Origin: Chloroflexota bacterium
GTDB taxonomy: Bacteria; Chloroflexota; UBA6077
NCBI GenBank assembly: GCA_023380955.1
Contig: JAMCTB010000048.1
Location: 1 to 41,750 of the forward strand
DNA length: 41,750 nt
Direction of reading: 5' to 3'
A program made the translations under genes and the position numbers. Each line of letters begins with the position of its first letter. Positions within the stretch are counted from its first letter, which is position 1. The notes below the pieces were generated by a model. That model was not told where the DNA came from. It did not search any database and saw only the letters and a program-made list of their open reading frames with translations. Below are positions 25,359 through 34,646 of this stretch, piece by piece.

Positions 25359-26075
25359 GTGCGTTTTGCGGTAGAACCCATGCGGCTTGAGGATATCGAC
25401 GAGGTGGTTGAGGTGGAAAAGGCCTGCTTCAGCCTGCCGTGGCCGCTTCACGCCTACCGGCGCGAGCTACAGGACAGCCATACCAGCCGCTACATCGTGG
25501 CGCGAATGTACCCTGAGCCCGCCGAGACTCCGCCGCCGCGGCTCAGCTCGCTGTCGGGCCAGCCGGGCTTTCGCCAGACCCTGAGCGCGCTCCTGCGCCC
25601 CATCCGGCGTGATGGACGTGACGTGCCCGCTGAGCCGGCCCCCCCGCCTCCGTCCCCGCCGGCCCAGATCGCAGGATACGGCGGGCTGTGGTTTATGCTG
25701 GACGAGGCCCACGTCACAACCATAGGCGTGCGGCCCGACCTTCGACAGCACGGGATCGGCGAGCTCCTGTTTGCCAGCCTCACCCATATGGCCCGCGATC
25801 TGGGGGCGGACCGGGTGACGCTGGAAGTCCGGCTGTCCAACCTCGTGGCCCAGAACCTGTACCGCAAGTACGGCTTCACCGAGGAGGGCATCCGGCGGCG
25901 CTACTACAGCGACAACAACGAGGACGCCCTCATCATGTGGAGCCCGCCCCTGAACACGCCGGAATACCAGCGGCTGATGGACGACTTCGAGGCGGCGCTG
26001 GCCAAGCGGTTGAACGGATCGATGCTGAAGAGCGCATGGGACCAGGGTGCCTGGGCGCTGAGAAGGTCCTGGTGA
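25359..26075 (+). CDS. rimI: GNAT acetyltransferase RimI with a proline-rich internal loop
   Basis: A 238-residue GNAT protein; RimI acetylates the N-terminal amine of ribosomal protein S18 (and others). Family parts are MRLEDIDEVVEVEKACFSLPWPLHAYRRE-like start, GYGGLWFMLDEAHVTTIGVRPDLRQHGIGELLF (acetyl-CoA loop RQHGIG) and VTLEVRLSNLVAQNLYRKYGF. Typical RimI has about 150 residues; here a Pro/Arg-rich stretch of about 55 residues (about 50-105) interrupts the fold between the second and third strands, and a 40-residue tail follows. GTG 25359 follows the tsaB stop by two bases with GAGGGGG upstream. The tsaE-tsaB-rimI order is common in bacteria. Confidence 0.9.
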   Translation: MRFAVEPMRLEDIDEVVEVEKACFSLPWPLHAYRRELQDSHTSRYIVARMYPEPAETPPPRLSSLSGQPGFRQTLSALLRPIRRDGRDVPAEPAPPPPSPPAQIAGYGGLWFMLDEAHVTTIGVRPDLRQHGIGELLFASLTHMARDLGADRVTLEVRLSNLVAQNLYRKYGFTEEGIRRRYYSDNNEDALIMWSPPLNTPEYQRLMDDFEAALAKRLNGSMLKSAWDQGAWALRRSW

Positions 26076-26080
26076 GGGAC

Positions 26081-28891
26081 ATGGCTGAGCTACTGGTCCT
26101 GGTGGATGGCAATGCGCTGCTGCACCGCGCCTTCCATGCCATCCCGCCGCTCACAACCAGCAAGGGCGAGCTGGTGAATGCGGTGTACGGCTTCGCTTCT
26201 ACTCTCATCAAGGTCCTCAACGAGCAACAGCCGGCCTACGCCGCCGTAGCCTTCGACAAGGCTGCTCCCACCTTTCGACACCAGCAATTCGATAGGTATA
26301 AGGCCAATCGGGCCGAGGCGCCGGAAGGGCTCTACGACCAAATGGCCCGGGTACACCAGTTGCTGCAGGCTCTGCGCATCCCTATCTTCGAGCTCGAGGG
26401 CTTCGAGGCCGACGATCTGCTGGGCACGCTGGCCGGGCAGGCCACCGGTATGGGCGCCGATACCCTCATCGTCACCGGCGACAGCGATGCCCTCCAACTG
26501 GTGGGGCCGAGGGTGCGCGTGCTCACGCCCCGGCGCACCTTCGCCGATATCGCCGTCTTCGATGCGGAGGCGGTGCGCGAGCGGTACGGCCTCTCGCCGG
26601 AGCAGCTAATCGACCTCAAGGGACTCAAGGGCGATGTCTCGGACAACATCCCCGGCGTGCCGGGCGTCGGCGAGAAGACGGCGACCGATCTCCTCACGCG
26701 ATTCGGCAGCCTGGACGGCGTGTATGCGCACCTGGACGAGCTGCGCCCGAAGCTGCGGGAACTGCTGGAGAAATACCGTGACCAAGCCTACCAGAGCCAG
26801 CATCTGGCCACCATCGTGCGGAATGTTCCGGTGCAGCTCGACCTCGAGGCCTGCCGGGTCGGCAACTACGATCGCTCGCAGGTGATCGACCTGCTGCGCG
26901 AGCTGGACTTCCGCAGCCTGGTGGGCCGCATCCCGGCCCCAAAGGCAGATATTCCCGCCGTGCGACCCGCCCCTTCGGCCGTCAATCCGGTGCAGGTGGA
27001 GATGTTCGGCCCGGCGGAGGTGCCTCTGGCCGCCAGCGGCCCGGCTCTGCGGGCCGTCCATCTCGGCGAGACCACCGACTACCGTCTGGTAGACAGCGAA
27101 GACCAACTGGAGGCCTTGATCACCCGCCTGGCGTCGGCACAGATCCTGGCGGTGGACACCGAGACCACCCACCAGGAGCCGATGCGGGCCGATCTGGTCG
27201 GCATATCGCTGAGCCTGGAGCCCAGGGTGGCCTACTACCTGCCGCTGGGCCACCGGGGATCTGCCCATAATCTGCCGGTGCAGGCGGCCCTTGAGAGCAT
27301 CCGGCCCTTCCTGGAGGACCCGAAGCTGCCGAAGTATGGCCACAACCTCAAGTACGACCACGTCGTGCTGGCCAACGCGGGCGTCGAGCTCCAGGGCATC
27401 GCGTTCGACACGATGCTCGCCTCTTACCTGCTGGAGCCGGCCACCCGCGCCCATAACCTGAAGGACGTGGCCTGGTCCCGGCTGGCCGTGGAGATGACCC
27501 CCATCAGCGACCTGATAGACAAGACCAGGTCGATGGCCGACGTGGCCCCGGAGGCGGCCTGCGCCTACTCCTGCGCCGACGCCGACATCTCGCTGCGCCT
27601 GGCCGGCGTCTTGCAGCCGGAGCTGGAGAAGATGGAGCTGATGGGGCTCTTCCGGGAGGTAGAGATGCCGTTGGTGCCGGTGCTGGCCCGGATGGAGCGG
27701 AACGGCATAATGATTGACGTGCCGTTCCTGCACCACCTTTCCGACGACCTCCACCATAAGATCGCCGAGCTGGAGGGCGAGATCTACCGCGTGGCGGGGC
27801 GCCCCTTCAACATCAACAGCACCAGGCAACTGGCGACCATCCTCTTCGAAGAATTGCGGCTGCCGGCGCTCCGGCGCACTAAGACCGGATACAGCACAGC
27901 CGCCTCCGTCCTGGACGACCTGCGGGGCGTCCATCCCCTGGTCGACCTGATCCTGGACTACCGGCAACTGGTGAAGCTGAAGTCGACCTACGTCGATGCC
28001 CTGCCCCTGCTGGTGAACCAGCGCACCGGGCGCGTGCATACCTCTTTCAACCAGGCGGTCACCGCCACCGGCCGGCTCAGCTCGAGCGACCCCAACCTTC
28101 AGAACATTCCGATTCGGACGGAGCTGGGGCGCCAGGTGCGGCGCGCCTTCATCGTCGACGGGCCGGAGAACGTGCTGCTGGCGGCCGATTACTCGCAGAT
28201 CGAGATGCGCATCCTGGCTCACATCTGCAATGACCCGCGGCTGGTAGCTGCCTTCCTGGCCAACGAGGATATCCACGCTGCTACCGCCGCGGAGGTCTTC
28301 GGTGTGCCCCTCTCCCAGGTTAACGCCGACCAGCGGCGCAAGGCCAAGGAGGTCAACTTCGGCCTCATCTATGGAATGAGCGACTTCGGGCTCGCCAGCC
28401 GGGTCGGCGTGTCGCAGAGCGAGGCGGCCCAGTACATCAGCCGTTACTTCGCCCGCTATCACGGCGTAGAGGGCTACCGGACCGGCGTGCTGCGCTTCGC
28501 CCGAGACAAGGGCTACGTGTCCACCGTGCTCGGCCGGCGCCTGTACCTCCCGGAGATCGTCGCGAAGCACAGGGCGCTGCGGGCCGCGGCCGAGCGGGTC
28601 GCCGTGAACATGCCGATCCAGGGCACAGCCGCCGATATCATCAAGCTGGCGATGGCGAAAGTGGACCGAGCGCTGCGGGAGCGTGGCCTGCACAGCCGGA
28701 TGGTCCTGCAGGTGCACGACGAGCTGGTGTTCGACGCCCGCCGCGATGAGCTGCCCACGCTGGTCCCGTTGGTGCGAGAGGCGATGGAAGGCGCGCTGGC
28801 GCTGAAGGTGCGCGTCGTGGCCGACCTGAAAGTGGGGCCGAACTGGGCCGATATGCAGCCGCTGGACACCAGCGCAATGATGGCCCGCTAG
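26081..28891 (+). CDS. polA: DNA polymerase I with intact 5' nuclease and proofreading domains
   Basis: A 936-residue enzyme for Okazaki-fragment processing and repair. The 5' nuclease lies at about 1-290 (LVLVDGNALLHRAFHAIPP, GFEADDLLGTLA, VTGDSDALQLV, LKGDVSDNIPGVPGVGEKTA). The 3'-5' exonuclease is complete: D359-x-E361 (DTETT), NLKYDHVVL and YSCADAD, unlike Taq polymerase where it is lost. Polymerase motifs are DYSQIEMR (D703), the RRKAKEVNFGLIYG finger helix and VHDELVF (D880). I choose ATG 26081 with GGTGAGGG upstream; GTG 26072 is a possible alternative that overlaps the rimI stop. Confidence 0.97.
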   Translation: MAELLVLVDGNALLHRAFHAIPPLTTSKGELVNAVYGFASTLIKVLNEQQPAYAAVAFDKAAPTFRHQQFDRYKANRAEAPEGLYDQMARVHQLLQALRIPIFELEGFEADDLLGTLAGQATGMGADTLIVTGDSDALQLVGPRVRVLTPRRTFADIAVFDAEAVRERYGLSPEQLIDLKGLKGDVSDNIPGVPGVGEKTATDLLTRFGSLDGVYAHLDELRPKLRELLEKYRDQAYQSQHLATIVRNVPVQLDLEACRVGNYDRSQVIDLLRELDFRSLVGRIPAPKADIPAVRPAPSAVNPVQVEMFGPAEVPLAASGPALRAVHLGETTDYRLVDSEDQLEALITRLASAQILAVDTETTHQEPMRADLVGISLSLEPRVAYYLPLGHRGSAHNLPVQAALESIRPFLEDPKLPKYGHNLKYDHVVLANAGVELQGIAFDTMLASYLLEPATRAHNLKDVAWSRLAVEMTPISDLIDKTRSMADVAPEAACAYSCADADISLRLAGVLQPELEKMELMGLFREVEMPLVPVLARMERNGIMIDVPFLHHLSDDLHHKIAELEGEIYRVAGRPFNINSTRQLATILFEELRLPALRRTKTGYSTAASVLDDLRGVHPLVDLILDYRQLVKLKSTYVDALPLLVNQRTGRVHTSFNQAVTATGRLSSSDPNLQNIPIRTELGRQVRRAFIVDGPENVLLAADYSQIEMRILAHICNDPRLVAAFLANEDIHAATAAEVFGVPLSQVNADQRRKAKEVNFGLIYGMSDFGLASRVGVSQSEAAQYISRYFARYHGVEGYRTGVLRFARDKGYVSTVLGRRLYLPEIVAKHRALRAAAERVAVNMPIQGTAADIIKLAMAKVDRALRERGLHSRMVLQVHDELVFDARRDELPTLVPLVREAMEGALALKVRVVADLKVGPNWADMQPLDTSAMMAR

Positions 28892-28961
28892 GGCGAACGC
28901 CGTCACCACCCCGCGGGGGAAAGAGGAGTGCCTCGGCAGCCCCTTTTCCCAGGAGACGCCT

Positions 28962-29777
28962 GTGCCTGAGTTACCCGAAGTTGAGACGATCGTCAACGAC
29001 CTGGCTCCTTATGTCGTCGGCCGAAGCATTGTCAAAGTAACGGCATACGACACGCAGGTGCTGCCCCAGGGTCTGGCCGACTTCGAGCGTCGCTTGACCG
29101 GCCGGCGCATCGAGGGCCTGTGTCGCCGGGCGAAGTACACCGTGGCAGATCTGTCCGGCGGTGAACGGCTGGTGGTGCACCTGAGGATGACCGGCCGCCT
29201 GGTCCTGCGCTCCCCCGGCGCGCCGGAAGGCCGCTTCACCCGCCTGGCGTTGACGCTGGACGATGGGCAGGAGTTGCGCTACGCCGACCCGCGGCAGTTG
29301 GGACGCCTCTGGGTGATGAAGGCGGCCGAGTGGGCGGCGCGCGAATCCCGGCTGGGGCCTGAGCCGCTGTCGGAGGCCTTCACGCCGGACGTCCTGGCGG
29401 CAATGCTGGGCCATCGCAGAGGGGCCATCAAGCCGCTGCTTCTGGACCAGAGCTTCTTGGCGGGCATAGGGAACATCTACGCCGACGAGGTGCTGTTCGA
29501 GGCCCGGCTGCATCCGCTGCGCGCCGCGGACAGCCTGTCCCCCGCGGAGGTAGTCCGACTCCATGCCGCCATCCGGCTGGTGCTTCAGCGGGCCATCGCG
29601 AACCGCGGCACCACGTTCTCCGACTACCGGGACGGGCTCGGCCGGCCGGGGCGCAACCAGTTGGCCCTGGCCGTGTACCAGCGGCAGGGCAAGCCCTGTC
29701 CTGGGTGCGATGGCGTGGTGAAGCGGGTGCGCATCGGCGGCCGGGGCACCTACTTCTGCCCCACCTGCCAGGTGTAG
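28962..29777 (+). CDS. mutM: Formamidopyrimidine-DNA glycosylase (Fpg/MutM)
   Basis: A 271-residue base-excision enzyme that removes 8-oxoguanine. The catalytic N-terminus PELPEVETIVNDL is intact (P2 and E3 after removal of Met), with LVVHLRMTGRLVL, DPRQLGRLWVM, SFLAGIGNIYADEVLFEA, and a zinc finger of four Cys at the end (CPGC...CPTCQ). GTG 28962 starts it, 70 bases after polA. It is the last gene of the thiL operon. Confidence 0.97.
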   Translation: MPELPEVETIVNDLAPYVVGRSIVKVTAYDTQVLPQGLADFERRLTGRRIEGLCRRAKYTVADLSGGERLVVHLRMTGRLVLRSPGAPEGRFTRLALTLDDGQELRYADPRQLGRLWVMKAAEWAARESRLGPEPLSEAFTPDVLAAMLGHRRGAIKPLLLDQSFLAGIGNIYADEVLFEARLHPLRAADSLSPAEVVRLHAAIRLVLQRAIANRGTTFSDYRDGLGRPGRNQLALAVYQRQGKPCPGCDGVVKRVRIGGRGTYFCPTCQV

Positions 29778-30110
29778 ACCGGCGTGCTATACTGTGGCTG
29801 TACTGCCGTACTCGAGCAGGACAAGCACCCAACCGCTCCGGCGTGGCAGCCGCATACCGGCATCCTCGCGGCAGGGCATGGCCCCAGGGACAAAAGCCTG
29901 CGCCGATTGCCACATTGAAGGGCGAGAATTCTCGGTGAGGATAGCGTACCCCCGGCCTCTGACGCACGCTGCGACGACGATGAGTGCTGCCCTTCCTCCA
30001 GCGCCGTGCCCCTTGCGCCTGCGGTCAATCGGCCTATATAATGTGGCGCAGCCGTTCAGCGACCATTTTAGCTATGCCTGGCCGCGAACCGATGATGCTT
30101 GAAGAGGATT
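29778..30110. other. Intergenic region between mutM and the permease gene
   Basis: No convincing gene lies here. The first half is GC-rich and would read as a short frame with a chance CADCH stretch, discussed under rejected items. The second half holds the permease promoter at 30013-30042. No terminator-like hairpin was found after mutM. Confidence 0.5.
30013..30042 (+). promoter_or_regulatory. Candidate promoter of the APC permease gene
   Basis: TTGCGC (30013-30018) and a perfect TATAAT (30037-30042) are 18 bases apart, 68 bases before ATG 30111. Confidence 0.55.
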
Positions 30111-31706
30111 ATGGTGGGACAAATGGAAGCAGGTAAGGCCGGCGTCGCGCAGGCCAATGAAGGCGAGGTCGAGCTCCGGCGCGATGTGACCATCTGGGGC
30201 TCGTATATGTGGGGCTACGCCGACGTCGGTGCGGATATCTACGCGGCCTTGGGGCTGGTGATGGCGGCCGCCCAGGGCGCGACGAACCTGGCCTTCGCTC
30301 TGGCCGGCCTGGTGTACATAATGATCGGCCTGGCTTACACCGAGCTGGCGGCGGCCTATCCCGTGGCCGGCGGCGGGCAGTACTTCACCTTGCGGGGCCT
30401 CGGCGATTTCTGGGGCGCGATGGCAGGGTCGGCCCTGCTGCTGGACTACACCATCGACATCGCCCTGTTCTCGGTGGCTTCGACCGGCTACCTGAACGCG
30501 CTCGTCCAGTTCATCACCGGCACCGACATGACCGGCGTTTCCGTCGCCGTCGGACCACTGAACTTGAAAGTCATCTGGCTGTTCGAGTCGCTGTTCCTGA
30601 TCGCCGCCCTCATCTGGCTCAACATACGGGGCATCCGGGAATCGTCCCTGTTCAACGAGTTTATCGGCGCTATCGACATCGTGACCGAGTCGTCCATCAT
30701 TATGTTTGGCCTGTTCTTCGCCTGGAGGCCCGAGCTGCTGGTCCACCAGTGGAGCTTCGAGTTCCCGACCCTGGACCGCTTCATGTATGGCAGCTCGCTG
30801 GCCATCATCTCGTTCGTGGGGCTGGAGTCCATCTCGCAGGCAGCCCAGGAGACACGGCGTCCGGCCACCATCGTGCCGCGGACGTCGGTGACCCTGGTGT
30901 TGACGGTGTTCATCTTCGCCGTGTTCTTCTCCACGGTCAGCCTGGGCATCCTGCCGTGGCAGCAGTTCGTCGGCCACGAGCAGGACGCCATCGCCATGCT
31001 GGCCAGCAACATCCCATTCCTGGGGGTCATCGCCGGCCCCTTCGCCGCGATGCTGGGGGCCTCCATCCTGGCGATCTCGGCTAACTCCGGCGTGATGAGC
31101 GCCTCGCGGCTCACCTACTCGATGAGCCGCTATGACCTGCTGTCGAAGTGGTTCAACAAGGTCCATCCGAAGTATCGAACACCGTCGCGGACCATCATAG
31201 TCTTCTCACTGATCGGAGTGTTGGAGACCTTGCTTTCGTTCCTGACCCCTAGCGCGATGGATACGCTGGGCAATATGTACGCCTTCGGCGCGACGCTGGG
31301 TTACACGCTGGTCTTCATCTCGCTCATCAAGCTACGCTTCTCCGACCCTTATTCGCCGCGCCCGTTTAAGATGCCGATCAACATCAAGTGGAACCAGGGG
31401 GGCCGCAGCGTGGACGTGCCGATACTGGGATTCATCGGTATGCTCGGCGTCGCCACGATCCTGTTCGAGGTCATCCTCACCCATCCTCTGGGGCGCATTG
31501 CCGGCCCGGCGTGGGTATTCGCCTCACTGCTGTACTATATCTGGTACCGGCGGAGACGCGGCTTGCCAATCGGGGATGTCAAGCGCGACTGGGAGAAGGA
31601 GCAGGTGCAGGTGCTGACCGGCGCCGAGGAATTTGAGTTACTGGAGACCTACAAGGAGGCTTTGGCCAATCGTGATAAGAAGGTTACCTCCCCCCCAGCG
31701 CATTAG
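30111..31706 (+). CDS. APC-family amino acid/amine permease
   Basis: A 531-residue inner-membrane permease with about twelve hydrophobic segments. Early features are WGSYMWGYADVGADIYAALG, with the short unwound helix-1 region of the APC fold, and TELAAAYPVAGGGQYFTLRGLGDFWGAMAG, the APC signature. FVGLESISQAAQETRRPATIVPR is the conserved loop after helix 6. It would import or exchange an amino acid or related amine with a proton or other solute; the substrate is not readable. ATG 30111 has AAGAGG close upstream; TTG 30099 would add four residues. The last 35 residues are charged and cytoplasmic. Confidence 0.88.
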   Translation: MVGQMEAGKAGVAQANEGEVELRRDVTIWGSYMWGYADVGADIYAALGLVMAAAQGATNLAFALAGLVYIMIGLAYTELAAAYPVAGGGQYFTLRGLGDFWGAMAGSALLLDYTIDIALFSVASTGYLNALVQFITGTDMTGVSVAVGPLNLKVIWLFESLFLIAALIWLNIRGIRESSLFNEFIGAIDIVTESSIIMFGLFFAWRPELLVHQWSFEFPTLDRFMYGSSLAIISFVGLESISQAAQETRRPATIVPRTSVTLVLTVFIFAVFFSTVSLGILPWQQFVGHEQDAIAMLASNIPFLGVIAGPFAAMLGASILAISANSGVMSASRLTYSMSRYDLLSKWFNKVHPKYRTPSRTIIVFSLIGVLETLLSFLTPSAMDTLGNMYAFGATLGYTLVFISLIKLRFSDPYSPRPFKMPINIKWNQGGRSVDVPILGFIGMLGVATILFEVILTHPLGRIAGPAWVFASLLYYIWYRRRRGLPIGDVKRDWEKEQVQVLTGAEEFELLETYKEALANRDKKVTSPPAH

Positions 31707-31710
31707 CTGG

Positions 31711-31947
31711 ATGGACATATACCGCCTGATAACGGCCCTCGTCAGCGTGATCGCCGGAGCCGTCATCATCTCGCGGCTGCTATCGTCCGAGTTCAATCCC
31801 ATCGCACTCATTCTCGGCGTCGCTTTCCTGGCATTCGGCCTGTACCGCTTGAATATGGCGGCTCGCCGCTACGCCGAGCTCCGCCTTGGTCGGGCGCAGG
31901 GTCCCGCCGAGGAGAAGCCCGAGGACCAGCCGGGGCGAGGCGCTTGA
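31711..31947 (+). CDS. Small two-helix membrane protein
   Basis: 78 residues: a helix from about residue 5 to 23 (LITALVSVIAGAVIISRLL), a short loop with SSEFNP, a second helix to about 48 (IALILGVAFLAFGLYRLNMAA), then a charged tail. It begins four bases after the permease stop and may be cotranscribed. I do not recognise a family and suggest no function; a helper subunit of the permease is possible but unsupported. No clear ribosome-binding site precedes ATG 31711. Confidence 0.6.
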   Translation: MDIYRLITALVSVIAGAVIISRLLSSEFNPIALILGVAFLAFGLYRLNMAARRYAELRLGRAQGPAEEKPEDQPGRGA

Positions 31948-32128
31948 CTCCCGGCAGCTCTCCTGGCGACCGCGACGCGCCGCCTCGTTGCCACTGGCTG
32001 GAGGACCCGTCATCGACAGCCTATGTGGCCGCGCCGCCTCATGCTCTCCGTCGCCGCCATCCTTTGTGGGCCACCGGACCAAACCTGCTGTAACAATCTC
32101 GGCGCTCAAGCGTTAATCTAGTATACAG

Positions 32129-32710
32129 GTGGACGAGGTGCTACAGAGAGAGCTACCGGCCACGAGCGACCAAGCAGAACGAGCATTGATCAATGCAGCT
32201 ATCGACGGCGACGCCGATGCGTTTGCGGCCCTGTACGACCAGCATTTAGAGCGCGTTTACCGTTACGTGTATCACTGGGTCGGCAACCAGGGCGACGCCG
32301 AAGACTTGACGCAGCAGGTGTTCCTGCGCGCCTGGGAGTCGGTCGGACGCTATCGGTATACGGGCGCCTCATTCATCGCCTGGCTGCTCACCATCGCCCA
32401 TAACCTGGTGATGAGCTTCTTCAGGAAGGCGAAAGAAATCTGCCTGCCGGACCAGCCGCCAGTGGATGGGCAGTATTGGGCAGACCCGGAAGACGAGACA
32501 TTAGCGAAGTACGACCGGCAGGCGGTCCGCCGGGCCATCCTGCGGCTGAAGCCCGAGCAGCAGCAAGTGATCGTCATGCGCTTTGTCGAAGACCTCTGTT
32601 ATACGGATATTGCGGCGATCATCGGCAAGAGCCAGGGTACCGTGCGCGTCATTCAGTATCGAGCGCTCGCCGAATTGCGGCGTCTACTCGCTTTTGAGGT
32701 GAAAGGCTGA
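32129..32710 (+). CDS. ECF-type RNA polymerase sigma factor
   Basis: A 193-residue sigma-70 family protein of the extracytoplasmic-function type, with region 2 (YDQHLERVYRYVYHWVGNQGDAEDLTQQVFLRAWESVGRY-type, about residues 35-75; SFIAWLLTIAHNLV is region 2.4) and region 4 (LRLKPEQQQVIVMRFVEDLCYTDIAAIIGKSQGTVRV, about 135-175), the latter a helix-turn-helix for -35 recognition. The DAEDLTQQVF segment is diagnostic. GTG 32129 starts it. Its stop overlaps the next ATG (TGATG), so it is coupled with its anti-sigma partner. I could not identify a typical ECF target promoter upstream. Confidence 0.92.
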   Translation: MDEVLQRELPATSDQAERALINAAIDGDADAFAALYDQHLERVYRYVYHWVGNQGDAEDLTQQVFLRAWESVGRYRYTGASFIAWLLTIAHNLVMSFFRKAKEICLPDQPPVDGQYWADPEDETLAKYDRQAVRRAILRLKPEQQQVIVMRFVEDLCYTDIAAIIGKSQGTVRVIQYRALAELRRLLAFEVKG

Positions 32711-34377
32711 TGGAAAAAGTCACGCCTGAGCTATTGGATAACTGCCTGGCAGAGCTTGCGGCCGGCCGGACGACTCTGCGGGAGTGCCTGGCCGCCAATC
32801 CGGGCGCCGCCGAGGAATTGCATGACCTGCTGGCGGTGGCACGGGCCATCGAGCCGCCCGCGGCAGTGGCCCCCGATCCCACGTTCCGCATCCGGGGTCG
32901 GGCCGCCTTGCTGGAGACCATCGCTGCCGGCGACAGCCGGCTCGGAGCATCGGGGCGGCAGTCTTTCTGGGGAAGCCTCTTCGGCGGCTGGAAGCAGTCG
33001 CCGCGGCTGGCCGCGGGCGGAATGGGCCTGCGGCCGGCACTGATCGCGGCGCTGGTAGTCCTGTTGCTTGCGGCCAGCGGGAGCGGGGTGATCTACGCAT
33101 CGCAGGACGCGCTGCCGGACGATCCGCTGTATCAGATCAAGACAAGCGTGGAGGGGCTGCAGCTCAGCCTGGCCCCTGATGACGAGGCGAAGGCGCAGGC
33201 GCACCTGGAGCTTGCGGCTCGACGGGTGGATGAGATTCAAAGGGCGACCCAGATCGGGCGTCCGGCCGCCGTCAGCGCCGCGGCCGAGGCCTTCGTCCAG
33301 GAGTTGGACCAGATCGACGACCACGTCGCTCAGGCGGCTATGGCGGGTAAGGATGTGAGTGGAATAGTGGTCCAGCTTGCAGACAACCTGGCCCTCCAGC
33401 AGACCGAGCTGGCGTCGGCCCAGGAGCAGGCGCCCGAGCCGGCTGTGGCGGCGCTGAAGAAGGCCAATCGCGCCGCGGAACGGGGCCTGATACTCATCAG
33501 TGCCTCTGCGTACAGCGACCCCAAGCATCTCAAGCGGGCCGGCGACGCCGATGACCGGACGCCGACCGCCACCGCGACCGCGGGCACGCCCACGGCCACG
33601 GTGACGGCGGGTACGCCCACATCGACGGCAACGGCCGTCGCGTCCGGCACCCCAACGGTGACGACGACGGTGACGATACTGGTATCCGGGACTCTGCCGC
33701 TCAGCCTGACCCAGACCATCTCCGATGTGGAGGCGCTGGCCAATGATCCCGAGGTGCGTGGGAACAGCGAGAACGGGCTGCTCGCCAAGCTGGAGGCGAT
33801 CCAGAAGGCCATCCAGCGCGGGCGGGCCGATACGGCGGCGAACATCCTCAATGCCTTCCTGAACGAGCTGAACGCCTTCCAGCGCTCCGGCCACATCAGC
33901 GCCGATAGCTACGCCAGGCTCTACGCCGACTATAGCGCACTGGTGACGGCGCTCGGGCAGAGCCCGCAGCCCCAGGTGACGCTGAAGGCCAGGGGCCGGG
34001 ACGACGAAGAGGAGACACAAGGGCATGATCTGCCTCCGAACGGGAGCGAGCGATTGGGCCGGCCGGACGATGAGGGCGGACCCAAGAAGGAGAAGGACGC
34101 GCCGGGCCATCGTGACCGGGGGGACGATGCGCCAGCCGGTGGCGGCACGGGGACGGTGGGCCCTGGGGTGAATGTGCCAACACCGCCGGCCGAAGAGCCG
34201 AAGGACACCGAGGGCAGAGGAACGCCCGGCCGGGGTCAGGATGACGATACGCCGAAGGTGAAAGACAGAGGCGACCAGCGGGGCAACGGTGAGGCCGGCC
34301 CGCGGGGCGACACCGGGCAGGGCCCGCCGGGACGGTCGGAGGAATCGAAGGAAGGCCAGGGTAGGGGAAGGCACTAG
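32710..34377 (+). CDS. Membrane anti-sigma factor with DUF5667-like outer domain
   Basis: 555 residues. The N-terminal 45 (LLDNCLAELAAGRTTLRECLAANPGAAEELHDLLAVARAIE) match the short cytoplasmic sigma-binding region common in Chloroflexota. One membrane helix lies at about 108-130. The outer part begins LPDDPLYQIKTSVEGLQLSLAPDDEAKAQAHLELAARRVDEI, typical of DUF5667. A Thr-rich linker (about 284-325, repeats of GTPTATVTA type) follows, then a helical segment, then a highly charged, Gly/Asp/Lys-rich tail of about 125 residues. It would hold the sigma factor at the membrane until an envelope signal arrives. The signal is not visible, but the long disordered tail suggests binding to the cell surface. 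Confidence 0.82.
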   Translation: MEKVTPELLDNCLAELAAGRTTLRECLAANPGAAEELHDLLAVARAIEPPAAVAPDPTFRIRGRAALLETIAAGDSRLGASGRQSFWGSLFGGWKQSPRLAAGGMGLRPALIAALVVLLLAASGSGVIYASQDALPDDPLYQIKTSVEGLQLSLAPDDEAKAQAHLELAARRVDEIQRATQIGRPAAVSAAAEAFVQELDQIDDHVAQAAMAGKDVSGIVVQLADNLALQQTELASAQEQAPEPAVAALKKANRAAERGLILISASAYSDPKHLKRAGDADDRTPTATATAGTPTATVTAGTPTSTATAVASGTPTVTTTVTILVSGTLPLSLTQTISDVEALANDPEVRGNSENGLLAKLEAIQKAIQRGRADTAANILNAFLNELNAFQRSGHISADSYARLYADYSALVTALGQSPQPQVTLKARGRDDEEETQGHDLPPNGSERLGRPDDEGGPKKEKDAPGHRDRGDDAPAGGGTGTVGPGVNVPTPPAEEPKDTEGRGTPGRGQDDDTPKVKDRGDQRGNGEAGPRGDTGQGPPGRSEESKEGQGRGRH

Positions 34378-34416
34378 GGCGGGAGCCGCCACCCGTCCAG
34401 CCGGCCTCACCCCTGT

Positions 34417-34448
34417 CCCCTCTCCCATCGGGAGAGGGGAACGTTTTT
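34417..34448 (+). terminator. Intrinsic terminator after the anti-sigma gene, formed by a dispersed palindrome
   Basis: CCCCTCTCCC (34417-34426) and GGGAGAGGGG (34430-34439) form a perfect 10-bp stem with a three-base loop, followed by AACG and five T (34444-34448). This is a copy of the CCCTCTCCC repeat that has become, or serves as, a terminator. Confidence 0.65.
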
Positions 34449-34458
34449 GCCAAGCCGC

Positions 34459-34486
34459 GTTCCCCCTCCGTACACGGAGGGGGAAC
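34459..34486. repeat. 13-bp perfect inverted repeat with a two-base centre
   Basis: GTTCCCCCTCCGT and ACGGAGGGGGAAC flank AC. It is the same C-rich family as the other palindromes but nearly a pure palindrome, and could form a cruciform or a second stem in the same region. Confidence 0.75.
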
Positions 34487-34617
34487 ACTGTTGCCATTCT
34501 ACCCTTCCCCAACATATTGACTTTCCGCTTTTCCTTCTGTATGCTCCGGGCCGTTCCCTTACTCGATTTTTCGCTGCTGCGCCAGAACTTCGTCCGGTCC
34601 GGCGAGTGAGCGCGCCC

Positions 34618-34646
34618 TTGCCCGCTATGCCCGCCCAATGTAAAAT
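34618..34646 (+). promoter_or_regulatory. Candidate promoter of the hyp operon
   Basis: TTGCCC (34618-34623) and TAAAAT (34641-34646) are 17 bases apart. ATG 34665 of hypA is 18 bases after the -10 box, so the leader would be only about 12 bases and without a good Shine-Dalgarno. Confidence 0.55.

Noticed and set aside
29794..30102. A short plus-strand frame with a CADCH stretch, resembling a haem c motif.
   Set aside because: It lacks a signal peptide, other haem motifs or a good start, overlaps the permease promoter, and the rest does not look like protein.
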